Shown here piece after piece: positions 56,998 to 64,000 of a stretch of 64,000 bases of DNA (its first letter is position 1; each line of letters starts with the position of its first letter). The notes beneath the pieces are model-generated. The model searched no databases, had not been told where the DNA came from, and saw nothing but the letters and a program-made list of their open reading frames with translations. A program made the position numbers and the translations under genes. This DNA comes from CAZPGL01 sp964586175 (GTDB lineage: Bacteria; Actinomycetota; Acidimicrobiia; Acidimicrobiales; MedAcidi-G1): assembly GCA_964586175.1 (NCBI GenBank), contig CAZPGL010000005.1, positions 38,808-102,807 on the forward strand, written 5' to 3'.

Positions 56998-58353
56998 TCA
57001 GCAGAGTGCCTGCAGGATCTCGGCGATATCGGCCTCGGTGGTCACCGGGTTCACGATGCAGAAGCGCAGGACGGTCTCGCCGTCGACCTTGGTCGGCACG
57101 ACGAGGGCCGTACCGTCGGCCAACATCCGGTCGGACCAGGCCGTGTAGTCGTCGGCCGACCAGCCGAGACGACGGAACACGACCACCGACAGGGTGGGCT
57201 CGTCGACCAGTTCCAAGTGCTCGGCGTCACGCACCATCGCCGTGGCCGCCCGGGCCACCTCGAGGGTGCGCTCGACGGCGTCGCGGTAGGCGTCGGTCCC
57301 GTGGACGGCCAACGAGAACCAGAACGGCAGACCGCGGACCCGACGGGTGAGTACGTGGGCGTAGTCGCTGGGATTCCACTCGTCGCGGTTGATGATGGGG
57401 TCGAGGTAGTCGGCGTGCTGAGTGTGGGCGGCCCGGGCGGGAGCCGGATCGCGATAGACGAGCGCCGCGCAGTCGTAGGGCGCGAACAGCCACTTGTGGG
57501 GGTCGACGACCATCGAGTCGCAACGCTCGATGCCCGCGTACGCCTGCCGCACCGACGGGGCCGCCAGCCCGGCGCCGCCGTACGCCGCATCCACGTGCAA
57601 CCAGACCCCGGCCCCGGCCGCCACGGCGGCCACCTCGTCGATGGCGTCGACGGTGCCCAGGTTCGTCGTGCCGGCCGTGGCCACCACGGCGAACACCTCG
57701 GTACCGGCCGGTCGCCGGTCGATCGTCGCCTGCAGGGCGTCGCCGCGGAGCCGCCGGTCGACATCGACCGGTGCGCTCAGCACGTCGACGTCCATGACCC
57801 GGGCCGCCGACGCCACCGACGAATGGGCGCTCTCGGCTGCGACCACGGCCCATCTGGGCCTGGATGTGCCGGGACCCCGGGCCTCGTCGGCGGCATGGCG
57901 CGCCGTCACCAACGCGGACAGGTTGGCCATGGTCCCACCGGATACGAAGCAGCCGCCGGCACCATCGGGCAGACCGGCCAGGTCGGCCACCCAGCGCAGG
58001 GCCTGGTTCTCGGCGAAGACCGCGCCGGAGCCGTCCAGCCACGAAGATCCGCACAGCGACGACGCCCCGACCACCAGGTCGAACACGGCCGCCGCCTTGG
58101 TGGGTGCCACGGGCACGAACGACAGGAACCTCGGATGGTCGGCCGAGATACAGGCCGGGGCCAGGTGGTCGGCATAGGCGGCGAGGGCCTCGGAGCCACC
58201 CAGCCCCTCCGGGGTGATGCTCTGGCCGACCAGGTCCCAGAGTTCCTCGGCCGGGCGTGGGCCGTCGAGGGGCGGCTGGTTCTTGATCCGGTCGAGGGCG
58301 TATCGGAAGACGGCCCAGATGACCTCGTCGATCTCCTCGTCGAACCGGTGCAT
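56998..58353 (-). CDS. Pyridoxal-phosphate-dependent group II amino acid decarboxylase
   Basis: 451 residues, fold type I. The PLP lysine is Lys287 in DPHKWLF, with Asp255 (HVDAAYGG) for the pyridine nitrogen and a stacking His177 (AESAHSS). PRFLSFVPVAPTKAAA and SGGTMANLSALVTARH match the aromatic-L-amino-acid/tyrosine decarboxylase group. The substrate (aromatic amino acid, glutamate or other) is not fixed by sequence. ATG 58353 (MHRFDEEIDE) is chosen; GTG 58359 is just upstream. It is a stand-alone gene divergent from tRNA-Gly. Confidence 0.88.
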   Translation of the reverse strand: MHRFDEEIDEVIWAVFRYALDRIKNQPPLDGPRPAEELWDLVGQSITPEGLGGSEALAAYADHLAPACISADHPRFLSFVPVAPTKAAAVFDLVVGASSLCGSSWLDGSGAVFAENQALRWVADLAGLPDGAGGCFVSGGTMANLSALVTARHAADEARGPGTSRPRWAVVAAESAHSSVASAARVMDVDVLSAPVDVDRRLRGDALQATIDRRPAGTEVFAVVATAGTTNLGTVDAIDEVAAVAAGAGVWLHVDAAYGGAGLAAPSVRQAYAGIERCDSMVVDPHKWLFAPYDCAALVYRDPAPARAAHTQHADYLDPIINRDEWNPSDYAHVLTRRVRGLPFWFSLAVHGTDAYRDAVERTLEVARAATAMVRDAEHLELVDEPTLSVVVFRRLGWSADDYTAWSDRMLADGTALVVPTKVDGETVLRFCIVNPVTTEADIAEILQALC

Positions 58354-58401
58354 GCTCACGGCCGGCAAGGCTAGGCCCACCCCGGCCGGGACGGCGGCCG
58401 C

Positions 58402-58407
58402 TACGCT
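58402..58407 (+). promoter_or_regulatory. -10 element of tRNA-Gly
   Basis: TACGCT ends 10 nt before the mature 5' end. No clear -35 is seen. Confidence 0.35.
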
Positions 58408-58417
58408 CGTCGCCGCC

Positions 58418-58489
58418 GCGGGTGTAGTTCAACGGCTAGAACCTCAGCCTTCCAAGCTGATGATGAGGGTTCGATTCCCTTCACCCGCT
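58418..58489 (+). tRNA. tRNA-Gly (anticodon TCC)
   Basis: 72-nt cloverleaf. The acceptor stem is GCGGGTG/CACCCGC, the D-arm GTTC...GAAC, the anticodon stem TCAGC/GCTGA with loop CTTCCAA (anticodon TCC, codons GGA/GGG), and the T-arm GAGGG-TTCGATT-CCCTT. The discriminator is T; CCA is not encoded. Confidence 0.97.
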
Positions 58490-58526
58490 CGAAGGTGCCG
58501 GATGCCTGACCGGCTGGGCTGGCAGG

Positions 58527-58550
58527 GCTGACAGAGCTGACAGAGCTGAC
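58527..58550. repeat. Short 9-bp tandem repeat
   Basis: GCTGACAGA occurs twice in tandem and then in partial form, between tRNA-Gly and the end of the transporter gene. It looks like a replication-slippage tract. Confidence 0.6.
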
Positions 58551-61384
58551 TAGGCGTCGCTGCGCTGGGAATCGCTGCGCTGGATGGCCCGCTCGTCGGT
58601 ACCGAGATACGACGCGACGACCTTGGGGTCGTGGCGCACCTCGTCGGGGGTGCCTTCGGCGATGACCTGACCGGCCTCCAGGCAGTAGATGCGGTCGCTG
58701 ATCGACATGACCATCGGCATGTCGTGCTCGATGATCAGCACCGAACTGTCCAACTCGGCCTGGATGGAGCGGATCAGCGGGCCGAAGGCCTCGGTCTCCC
58801 GCTGGGCGACACCGGCCGTGGGCTCGTCGAGCAGCATGAGGCGCGTGTCGAGCGCCATGAGGCTGCCCAACTCGACGATGCGCCGGGTACCGGTGGAAAG
58901 CTCGGCCAGCAGCGAATCGGCGTAACGGCCCAGGCCCAGATACAGGATGATCTCGTCGGCCTGGGAGCGCTTGCGCCGTTCGGCGAACACCGACGGAGGC
59001 AGAGCGGTCATCGAGGGCAGCAGCAGTGAGCGTTCCCGGGCCTCGAGGGCCACCATCAGCGTCTCACGCACGGTGAGCGCCCCGAACAGGCGGGCGTTCT
59101 GGAAGGCGCGACCCACCCCGTGCCGGGCCCGGCGGTAGTCGGCCAGGCCGTCGACCCGGTCACCGAACACCTCGATGGTGCCTTCGGCCGGCACGAAGCC
59201 CGACACCGCGTTCATGAAGGTGGTCTTACCGGCGCCGTTCGTTCCGATGAGGCCCACCACTTCGCCAGGTTGGACGTTGACCGACACGTCGGCAACCGCC
59301 GGGCGGCCACCGAACGAAACCGAAACGTGCTCGGCCATCAGCGGCATCTCGGTCGATGCGCTGGGTTCCCGAGCCGACAACGAACCCACCGACTCCGTGT
59401 GTTCCTTGGCTGGCGGGGTCCAGTTGGTGCGCTTGATGATCCGGTTCACGAGAAGATCGCGCACGTTCTGGGCGATCGATACCAGGCCGCCGGGGAAGTA
59501 CAGGATGATGATCATCATCCCGAGGCCACTGGTGAACAACTTCACCTGGTCGGTCCCGTCCAGGAGTTCCGGGAGGGCCACCACGAGCAGGGTGCCCAGT
59601 ACGGCGCCGGTGATCGACGAGATGCCGCCGACCACCGCGATGGCGATGACCTTCAGCGACTCCTCGGGCTGGACCATGTCGGTGTTGATGCCGCCGGTGG
59701 CCGTGGTCATCAGCAGCAGGCCGCCGGCGAGGGCGGCCAGGGCGCCCGACACGCCGAAGGCGATGAGCTTGGCCCGGGTGGGCGACACGGTGTACGCGGC
59801 AGCACTGTTTTGGTTCTCCCGCACGGCGATGAGCGAGCGGCCGATGCCGGTGCGGCGAATGCGGGTGACGACCAGCAGTGAGACCAGCACGAATCCCAGG
59901 CACGCGTAGTAGAGGGCCTGCTTGTCCTTGCGCATGTCCCATGGGCCGAGGTCCAGACCGAAGATGGAGTACGGGCCGATCTCTGGAATGGGGTTCAGCT
60001 TGAACCCGGCCCCCGTCGAGTGGGTGGAGATGCGTTCCACGGTGAACAGCCACGTCTGACACACCAGCGCGAACCCGAGGGTGACGATGGCCAGGTAGAT
60101 GCCCCGGATACGCAGGGCCGGGATGCCCATGAGGACCGCGGCACCGGCCCCCCACAGCACGCCGAGGCCCAGCGACACCGGATACGAGAGGGCCTGGGCG
60201 TAGTACGCGGTCATGGCCGCGCCGAGGGCGACGAACCCGAACTGGCCCAGCGACAGCTGCCCGGCCCAGCCGGTGAGCACGGTGGCCGACAGAGCCACGA
60301 TGAACATCAGCAGCACCTGGGAGAACCGCATGTAGTCGGACTTGGCGTCGATGAAATACGGCATGGCCAACCCGAGGACGACCAGAAAACCGGAACCCAA
60401 CCAGCGTGCCGTGCGGGTCGCCCAGTGGCGGGCCAGGTCGGCGTGGAGCGCCCGGATCTTGGGTGACAGGGCCCATGCCTGCTCGTCACCGGCTTCGGCC
60501 CGACCCCGGACCAGGACGAGAACGAGGACGAGAACAAACAACCCCACCAGGTTGGCCCCCGACCCAAACGTCTCGGTGTTGGCGAGCAACATGCGGTCGA
60601 TGACGCCGACGACGAGACCGCCGACCACCGCACCGGAGAACGACGAAAGCCGGCCGAACATGGCCGCGGCCAGCGACAACAGCAGCAGCTTCGGGCCCAT
60701 GGTCTGGATACCACCGGCGTCGAGGTGCTGGATCGGTCCGATGAGCAGCACGCTCACCGTCGACAGCACGCCGGCCAGCACCCACACCTGGGTGGACACC
60801 GAGCGGATGCTGATGCCGGCCAGTGAGGCGGCGTTCGGGTTGTCGGCCGCGGCCCGGATGGACAGGCCGAAGCGGGTGCGCTGCATCAGCCAGGTGAACA
60901 CCACCATGATGACCGGAGCCACGATGAGCACCAGGAGCTGGGCGCCCCGTAGGGTGATGCCTCCGGGAAGGTCCCATTCGGACTTGATGGGCTCCGGCCA
61001 GGCCAGGAAGGTTTCGATCTCCGGAAGGCGAATCTGGAACACCAGGATCACCTGGGACACGCCCAGGGTCGCGATGAACAACAGCAGCCGCGGCTGGGTG
61101 AACAGGCGCCGGACAACGAGGAGCTCGATCAGAGCCCCCATCGCGCCGCCGGCCACGATGGCGAACGGCAGCGAGATGCCGTAGGCGATGTCGAAGTTGG
61201 CGTACAGCAGGGCCATGGCGTACGCACCGAAGGCGCCGACCTGGCCGTGGGCGAAGTTGATGACGCCGGTGGCTTTGAACACCAGCACCAGACCCATGGC
61301 GACCAGCGAGTACACCAGCCCCTCGACGAGGGCCTGAAAGACGATGTCGTGGCTGTAGGTCAACGCCAGCACTCCGCTCATCAC
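58550..61384 (-). CDS. Fused LivH-LivM-LivG branched-chain amino acid-type ABC transporter
   Basis: 944 residues. LivH-type permease at about 1-295 (FKATGVINFAHGQVGAFGAY), LivM-type permease at about 330-650 (GWAGQLSLGQFGFVALGAAMTAYY; IRGIYLAIVTLGFA), a linker, then a LivG-type ATPase at about 680-930. The ATPase has Walker A GTNGAGKTT (714-722), an atypical signature LSTGT (829-833), Walker B LMLLDEP (849-855) and EHD (886-888). HAAT importers normally use four separate proteins; here three are one chain. GTG 61384 overlaps the upstream stop (GTGA). The partner LivF is in the preceding gene. The substrate is unproven. Confidence 0.93.
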   Translation of the reverse strand: MMSGVLALTYSHDIVFQALVEGLVYSLVAMGLVLVFKATGVINFAHGQVGAFGAYAMALLYANFDIAYGISLPFAIVAGGAMGALIELLVVRRLFTQPRLLLFIATLGVSQVILVFQIRLPEIETFLAWPEPIKSEWDLPGGITLRGAQLLVLIVAPVIMVVFTWLMQRTRFGLSIRAAADNPNAASLAGISIRSVSTQVWVLAGVLSTVSVLLIGPIQHLDAGGIQTMGPKLLLLSLAAAMFGRLSSFSGAVVGGLVVGVIDRMLLANTETFGSGANLVGLFVLVLVLVLVRGRAEAGDEQAWALSPKIRALHADLARHWATRTARWLGSGFLVVLGLAMPYFIDAKSDYMRFSQVLLMFIVALSATVLTGWAGQLSLGQFGFVALGAAMTAYYAQALSYPVSLGLGVLWGAGAAVLMGIPALRIRGIYLAIVTLGFALVCQTWLFTVERISTHSTGAGFKLNPIPEIGPYSIFGLDLGPWDMRKDKQALYYACLGFVLVSLLVVTRIRRTGIGRSLIAVRENQNSAAAYTVSPTRAKLIAFGVSGALAALAGGLLLMTTATGGINTDMVQPEESLKVIAIAVVGGISSITGAVLGTLLVVALPELLDGTDQVKLFTSGLGMMIIILYFPGGLVSIAQNVRDLLVNRIIKRTNWTPPAKEHTESVGSLSAREPSASTEMPLMAEHVSVSFGGRPAVADVSVNVQPGEVVGLIGTNGAGKTTFMNAVSGFVPAEGTIEVFGDRVDGLADYRRARHGVGRAFQNARLFGALTVRETLMVALEARERSLLLPSMTALPPSVFAERRKRSQADEIILYLGLGRYADSLLAELSTGTRRIVELGSLMALDTRLMLLDEPTAGVAQRETEAFGPLIRSIQAELDSSVLIIEHDMPMVMSISDRIYCLEAGQVIAEGTPDEVRHDPKVVASYLGTDERAIQRSDSQRSDA

Positions 61385-63630
61385 GCGCCCTCGCCAGACA
61401 AGAAGACAGCCCGCAGCAGGTCGTCACGTTCGAGGAGTTCCTGGGCTGCGCCTTCGAACCGGATGCGGCCCCGCTCCATGAACAACGCCCGGTCGGCGAC
61501 GGTCAGCGCCACGTTCACCGACTGCTCCACGATGACCATGGTCAACCCTTCCGCCTTGAGAGCTTCGACCACCTGGAGCAGTTCCTGGACGACCACCGGC
61601 GCCAGACCCAACGACAACTCGTCGATGAGCAGTACCTCAGGGTCGAGCATGACGGCCTTGCCGAGGGCCAGCATCTGCTGCTGACCGCCGGACAACGATC
61701 CGGCCCGGTCGTCGAGACGGTCCCGGAGCTGGGGGAAGGTGTCGAACACCTTTTCCAGACCTTCCTTGCGGGCCTTGGGATCCTCGATCTGCCAGCCCCA
61801 CACTTCGAGGTTCTCGCCGACGGTCTGTGACGTAAACAGGGCATCGCCGCCCGGCACCTGGATGAGGCCGCGTTCGACCCGGTCTGTGGGGTCGGCCAGG
61901 GTGATGGTTCCGCCACCGAGACGGACCAACCCGCGGTCAGGCAGCATCAGGCCGGACAGCGACCGCAGCAAAGTGGACTTGCCCGCCCCGTTGGTGCCCA
62001 GCAGGGCCAGCGTCTCACCCCGTTGAACCTCGAACGACACGTCGAACAACACCTGGACCGGCCCATACGAGGCGTCGAGGTGCCGCACGGTGAGGGCCGG
62101 CATCGAGTCGGGATCGGCGATGCGGCGCTGATGTTCCTCGCGGTCCTCGAGGAGTTCCTCGACCACCAGCGAGATGTCACGGCGCATGTACCGGCAGCCA
62201 TAGATGATGAGCAGACCGCCGAGGAGCGCCGCGGGCGGAACCACGACGGTCAACGCCGTGCGTTCACCGTGGGCGTCGGACAGGGCGCCGGCCAACAGCC
62301 CGCCGAAGAACCCGCCCATGAGGAAGATGTAGATGCCGACCAGGGCGAAGGCCTGGGCCCGCATGCGGTACGGCACGACGGCCGAGATGGTGGGACCTAC
62401 CTGGGTGAAGGCCGCGCCCTGGCAGGCGTTGGCCAGGGTCATGCCGGCCACCAGCATCACCGGGTTCTCGAACCGCAGTCCGACGGTGGTGAAGACGCCG
62501 TACCCGATGATCAGGAAGCCGGCCATGCGGATGGCCCGGGAGGGATCCTTGCGGAAGAAACTGTCGCCGAAGCGGCCGGCGACCGGGATCAGGAGCAGAG
62601 CTCCCGACCAGGTGATGGCGCCGATCCAGCCACGGGTCCAGGCGTTGTAGTGGTAGTGCTCCTCCAGGAGAAGGTTGAACGCCCCGGGTACGGCGACCAG
62701 GGCGAAGCCGAGCACGCCGATGCCGACCACAAGGAAGTAGAAGGTGCGGACGTTCTTGAGTCGCTGAAATGCCGCTGGCAGCCGGATCGGCGGGTCCTCG
62801 AAGCCGCCGTCGAGTTGTTCGCCGAGGACCGCCTTCTGCTCGTGGCTGCCGCGTTTCGGCTCACGCAGACAGGCGGTGATGACGGCCAGTACGGCGGCCG
62901 GCATCATGAACAGCCAGAACGCCCACCGCCAGTCGCCGCCGGCTCCACCGGCAGTGGCCACGATCGCTCCGGCCAGCAGTGGGCCGATGACCAGGCCGAG
63001 CGGCCGGCCCAGAGCCTCGAAGGCGAACAGGCGGGACCGCACCCCAATGGGGTACTGGTCGGTGATCAACGACGGGCTGACCGGCAGCCGAACGGCACCG
63101 CCGAAGCCGGTGCCGGCCCGGGCGACACCCATCTGGAAGGCGTTCACCACCGTGCCGGTGAACCCGACGAAGGCCACCCAGACGCCGGTGGCGGCGGCCA
63201 ACAGGTTGGTGCGCGAGTAGCGGTCGGCAGCCCAGGCGAACGGCATGGTTGACAGCACGAACACCACGCCGCCGAAACTCTGGAGGCCCAGCAGCACGGT
63301 GTCGGAAATGTTGAGCGAGTCTTGGATGTCGGGGCCCAGCACGTGCAGGGCCACCCGGTCGAACTCCTCGACCATGGTGAGCAGCATGAGGACGATGGCC
63401 ATGCTGGGGCCGCCGGCCTTGAGACCCTCCCGCAGCTTCGTGCCGTCGCCGCCGACCCCGGGCAGCAGGTCGTCGGGCAGGACGGTGTCGACCCGCTTGC
63501 CGGCCTCGGCCCGCCGGGCCTCCTCCTCTTCGAAGATGACCGACGTCAGTGACGTGGTCGCGGCCCCGGTCGGCTGTTCCACTGACGCGTCAAGATCCTC
63601 GCCGGTCGCCCCGTGATTGGTTTCGTCCAC
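61381..63630 (-). CDS. MFS transporter fused to a LivF-type ABC ATPase
   Basis: 749 residues. After an acidic N-terminus (1-70) comes a complete major facilitator domain (about 72-485) with twelve hydrophobic segments, a motif-A-like AWAADRYSR (132-140), and a central loop near 255-290. Residues about 510-745 are a LivF-type ATPase: Walker A GTNGAGKST (545-553), signature LSGGQ (646-650), Walker B VLLIDE (666-671) and SLGLAP. GTG 63630 has a GGGGGA ribosome site. It is coupled to the LivHMG fusion, which lacks its own LivF. The role of the MFS half is unknown. Confidence 0.9.
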   Translation of the reverse strand: MDETNHGATGEDLDASVEQPTGAATTSLTSVIFEEEEARRAEAGKRVDTVLPDDLLPGVGGDGTKLREGLKAGGPSMAIVLMLLTMVEEFDRVALHVLGPDIQDSLNISDTVLLGLQSFGGVVFVLSTMPFAWAADRYSRTNLLAAATGVWVAFVGFTGTVVNAFQMGVARAGTGFGGAVRLPVSPSLITDQYPIGVRSRLFAFEALGRPLGLVIGPLLAGAIVATAGGAGGDWRWAFWLFMMPAAVLAVITACLREPKRGSHEQKAVLGEQLDGGFEDPPIRLPAAFQRLKNVRTFYFLVVGIGVLGFALVAVPGAFNLLLEEHYHYNAWTRGWIGAITWSGALLLIPVAGRFGDSFFRKDPSRAIRMAGFLIIGYGVFTTVGLRFENPVMLVAGMTLANACQGAAFTQVGPTISAVVPYRMRAQAFALVGIYIFLMGGFFGGLLAGALSDAHGERTALTVVVPPAALLGGLLIIYGCRYMRRDISLVVEELLEDREEHQRRIADPDSMPALTVRHLDASYGPVQVLFDVSFEVQRGETLALLGTNGAGKSTLLRSLSGLMLPDRGLVRLGGGTITLADPTDRVERGLIQVPGGDALFTSQTVGENLEVWGWQIEDPKARKEGLEKVFDTFPQLRDRLDDRAGSLSGGQQQMLALGKAVMLDPEVLLIDELSLGLAPVVVQELLQVVEALKAEGLTMVIVEQSVNVALTVADRALFMERGRIRFEGAAQELLERDDLLRAVFLSGEGA

Positions 63631-63702
63631 GTGTCCCCCACGTCTGTGGCCCGTCCCGCAGTGTCGCCCCACGATGATGGCACTCGATGATCCGGCCCGC
63701 GC

Positions 63703-63708
63703 ACGTTA
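63703..63708 (-). promoter_or_regulatory. -10 element of the MFS-LivF/LivHMG operon
   Basis: Minus-strand TAACGT fits TANNNT and would give a leader of about 65 nt. The 21-bp palindrome at 63725-63745 covers the -35 position. Confidence 0.4.
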
Positions 63709-63724
63709 GCCGACCACCGCCAAG

Positions 63725-63745
63725 TTTCTGACACTGTGTCAGAAA
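63725..63745. promoter_or_regulatory. Operator 1, 21-bp perfect palindrome
   Basis: Arm TTTCTGACAC, central T, and the exact reverse complement of the arm. The core is CTGAC-N5-GTCAG (63728-63742). The shape and size are typical of TetR-family operators. It overlaps the expected -35 of the transporter operon. Confidence 0.8.
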
Positions 63746-63759
63746 TATCTCACCAGGAC

Positions 63760-63774
63760 CTGACATCGCGTCAG
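63760..63774. promoter_or_regulatory. Operator 2, CTGAC-N5-GTCAG
   Basis: Same CTGAC-N5-GTCAG core as operator 1, centred 32 bp away, about three helical turns on the same DNA face. It overlaps the -35 of the lipoprotein gene. Confidence 0.75.
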
Positions 63775-63788
63775 AATTGTGGTTCAAT
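63760..63788 (+). promoter_or_regulatory. Candidate promoter of the lipoprotein gene
   Basis: CTGACA (63760-63765), a 17-bp spacer and TTCAAT (63783-63788). The leader of about 40 nt includes the ribosome site AGGGAGGG at 63817-63824. Confidence 0.5.
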
Positions 63789-63834
63789 CATGCTGAGCGG
63801 CAACAGGGCCGCGTTTAGGGAGGGAACCACACCC

Positions 63835-64000
63835 ATGCGCAGACTGCGACTGTCACTCGCGCTACTGCTTCCGCTGGCGTTGATCGCCACGGCCTGCGGC
63901 AGCGACGAGGACGCCACACCGACCACTGAGGCTCCGGCGACCACCGAGGCTCCGGCGACCACCGAGGCTCCGGCGACCACCGAGGCTCCGGCGACCACCG
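63835..64000 (+). CDS. Lipoprotein with TTEAPA linker, probable ABC substrate-binding protein (3' cut by the window)
   Basis: 55 codons are visible. A signal peptide (MRRLRLSLALLLPLALIATAC) has its lipobox ATAC, so Cys21 should be lipidated. An acidic GSDEDATP segment and a repeated TTEAPA linker follow. This N-terminus is typical of actinobacterial, especially acidimicrobial, substrate-binding lipoproteins. Its divergent position beside liv-type genes fits the binding protein of the transporter. ATG 63835 is supported by the ribosome site AGGGAGGG. The binding domain lies beyond the window, so the role is inferred. Confidence 0.7.
   Translation, partial: MRRLRLSLALLLPLALIATACGSDEDATPTTEAPATTEAPATTEAPATTEAPATT
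63922..64000. repeat. 18-bp tandem repeats in the lipoprotein linker
   Basis: Four full units (63922, 63940, 63958, 63976) of ACCACCGAGGCTCCGGCG, the first with one C-to-T change, and a fifth cut by the window edge. Each encodes TTEAPA. The near identity indicates recent slippage. Confidence 0.9.

Noticed and set aside
58490..58549. Attachment site at the 3' end of tRNA-Gly
   Set aside because: No integrase gene or second copy of the tRNA 3' end is seen; the region holds only a short 9-bp slippage repeat.
63771..63998. Minus-strand frame with VVAGAS repeats
   Set aside because: It is the antisense reading of the TTEAPA linker of the lipoprotein gene, which has a signal peptide, a lipobox and a ribosome site.

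Overview
The window is a high-GC, gene-dense bacterial chromosome segment with almost no non-coding DNA. Many genes start with GTG. Gene content and order point to an actinobacterium: tig-clpP-clpX-folC-ndk-mreBCD-pbp2-rodA-radical SAM-rne-rplU-rpmA-obgE-proB / proA / nadD-LCP-rsfS / leuS / comEA-comEC-holA-rpsT-lepA-hrcA-dnaJ-rsmE is the classical Streptomyces-like order. A BldD-type regulator, a GarA-like FHA protein beside gcvH, a FolP2-type protein, complete MreBCD/RodA/PBP2, and a lipoprotein with a TTEAPA linker suggest the class Acidimicrobiia or a close relative. That class-level placement is inference.

Layout. 1-1300: FHA protein, gcvH and pgsA. 1300-6900: a HIT protein, a DUF2079 membrane protein, an SRAP/HMCES protein, an unknown membrane protein, a methyltransferase and a Rieske protein. 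6858-14900: ftsX, ftsE, prfB, secA, a BldD-like regulator, rsmE and dnaJ. 14877-22500: hrcA, lepA, rpsT (plus strand), holA, a FolP2-like protein, comEC and comEA. 22600-27950: a YbbN-like thioredoxin, a phosphotransferase and a PAC2 protein (both plus strand), leuS and tRNA-Ala. 27990-36500: rsfS, LCP-like, nadD, a sigma factor and class II DAHP synthase (both plus strand), a VWA/MoxR pair and proA. 36554-46900: murJ (plus strand), proB, obgE, rpmA, rplU, RNase E/G, a TIGR03936 protein, radical SAM and rodA. 46884-57000: PBP2, mreD, mreC, mreB, ndk, folC, clpX, clpP and tig. 57000-64000: a PLP decarboxylase, tRNA-Gly and a branched-chain amino acid-type ABC transport locus.

Most of the window is housekeeping: protein synthesis, secretion, quality control, rod-shape wall synthesis, proline and shikimate synthesis, DNA uptake. 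The unusual part is 58550-64000. There LivH, LivM and LivG are one 944-residue polypeptide, and LivF is fused to a 12-helix MFS transporter in a 749-residue polypeptide. A lipoprotein gene, probably the binding protein, is divergent and cut by the window edge. The intergenic region carries two CTGAC-N5-GTCAG palindromes 32 bp apart that coincide with both promoters.

A second window-wide pattern is that about 18-19 genes have a TANNNT -10 hexamer only 6-9 nt before the start codon. This predicts widespread leaderless transcription, and I used it to choose several start codons. No CRISPR array, insertion sequence, prophage or plasmid feature was seen. No gene-free stretch exceeds 300 bases; the longest is about 265 bases (30228-30492).
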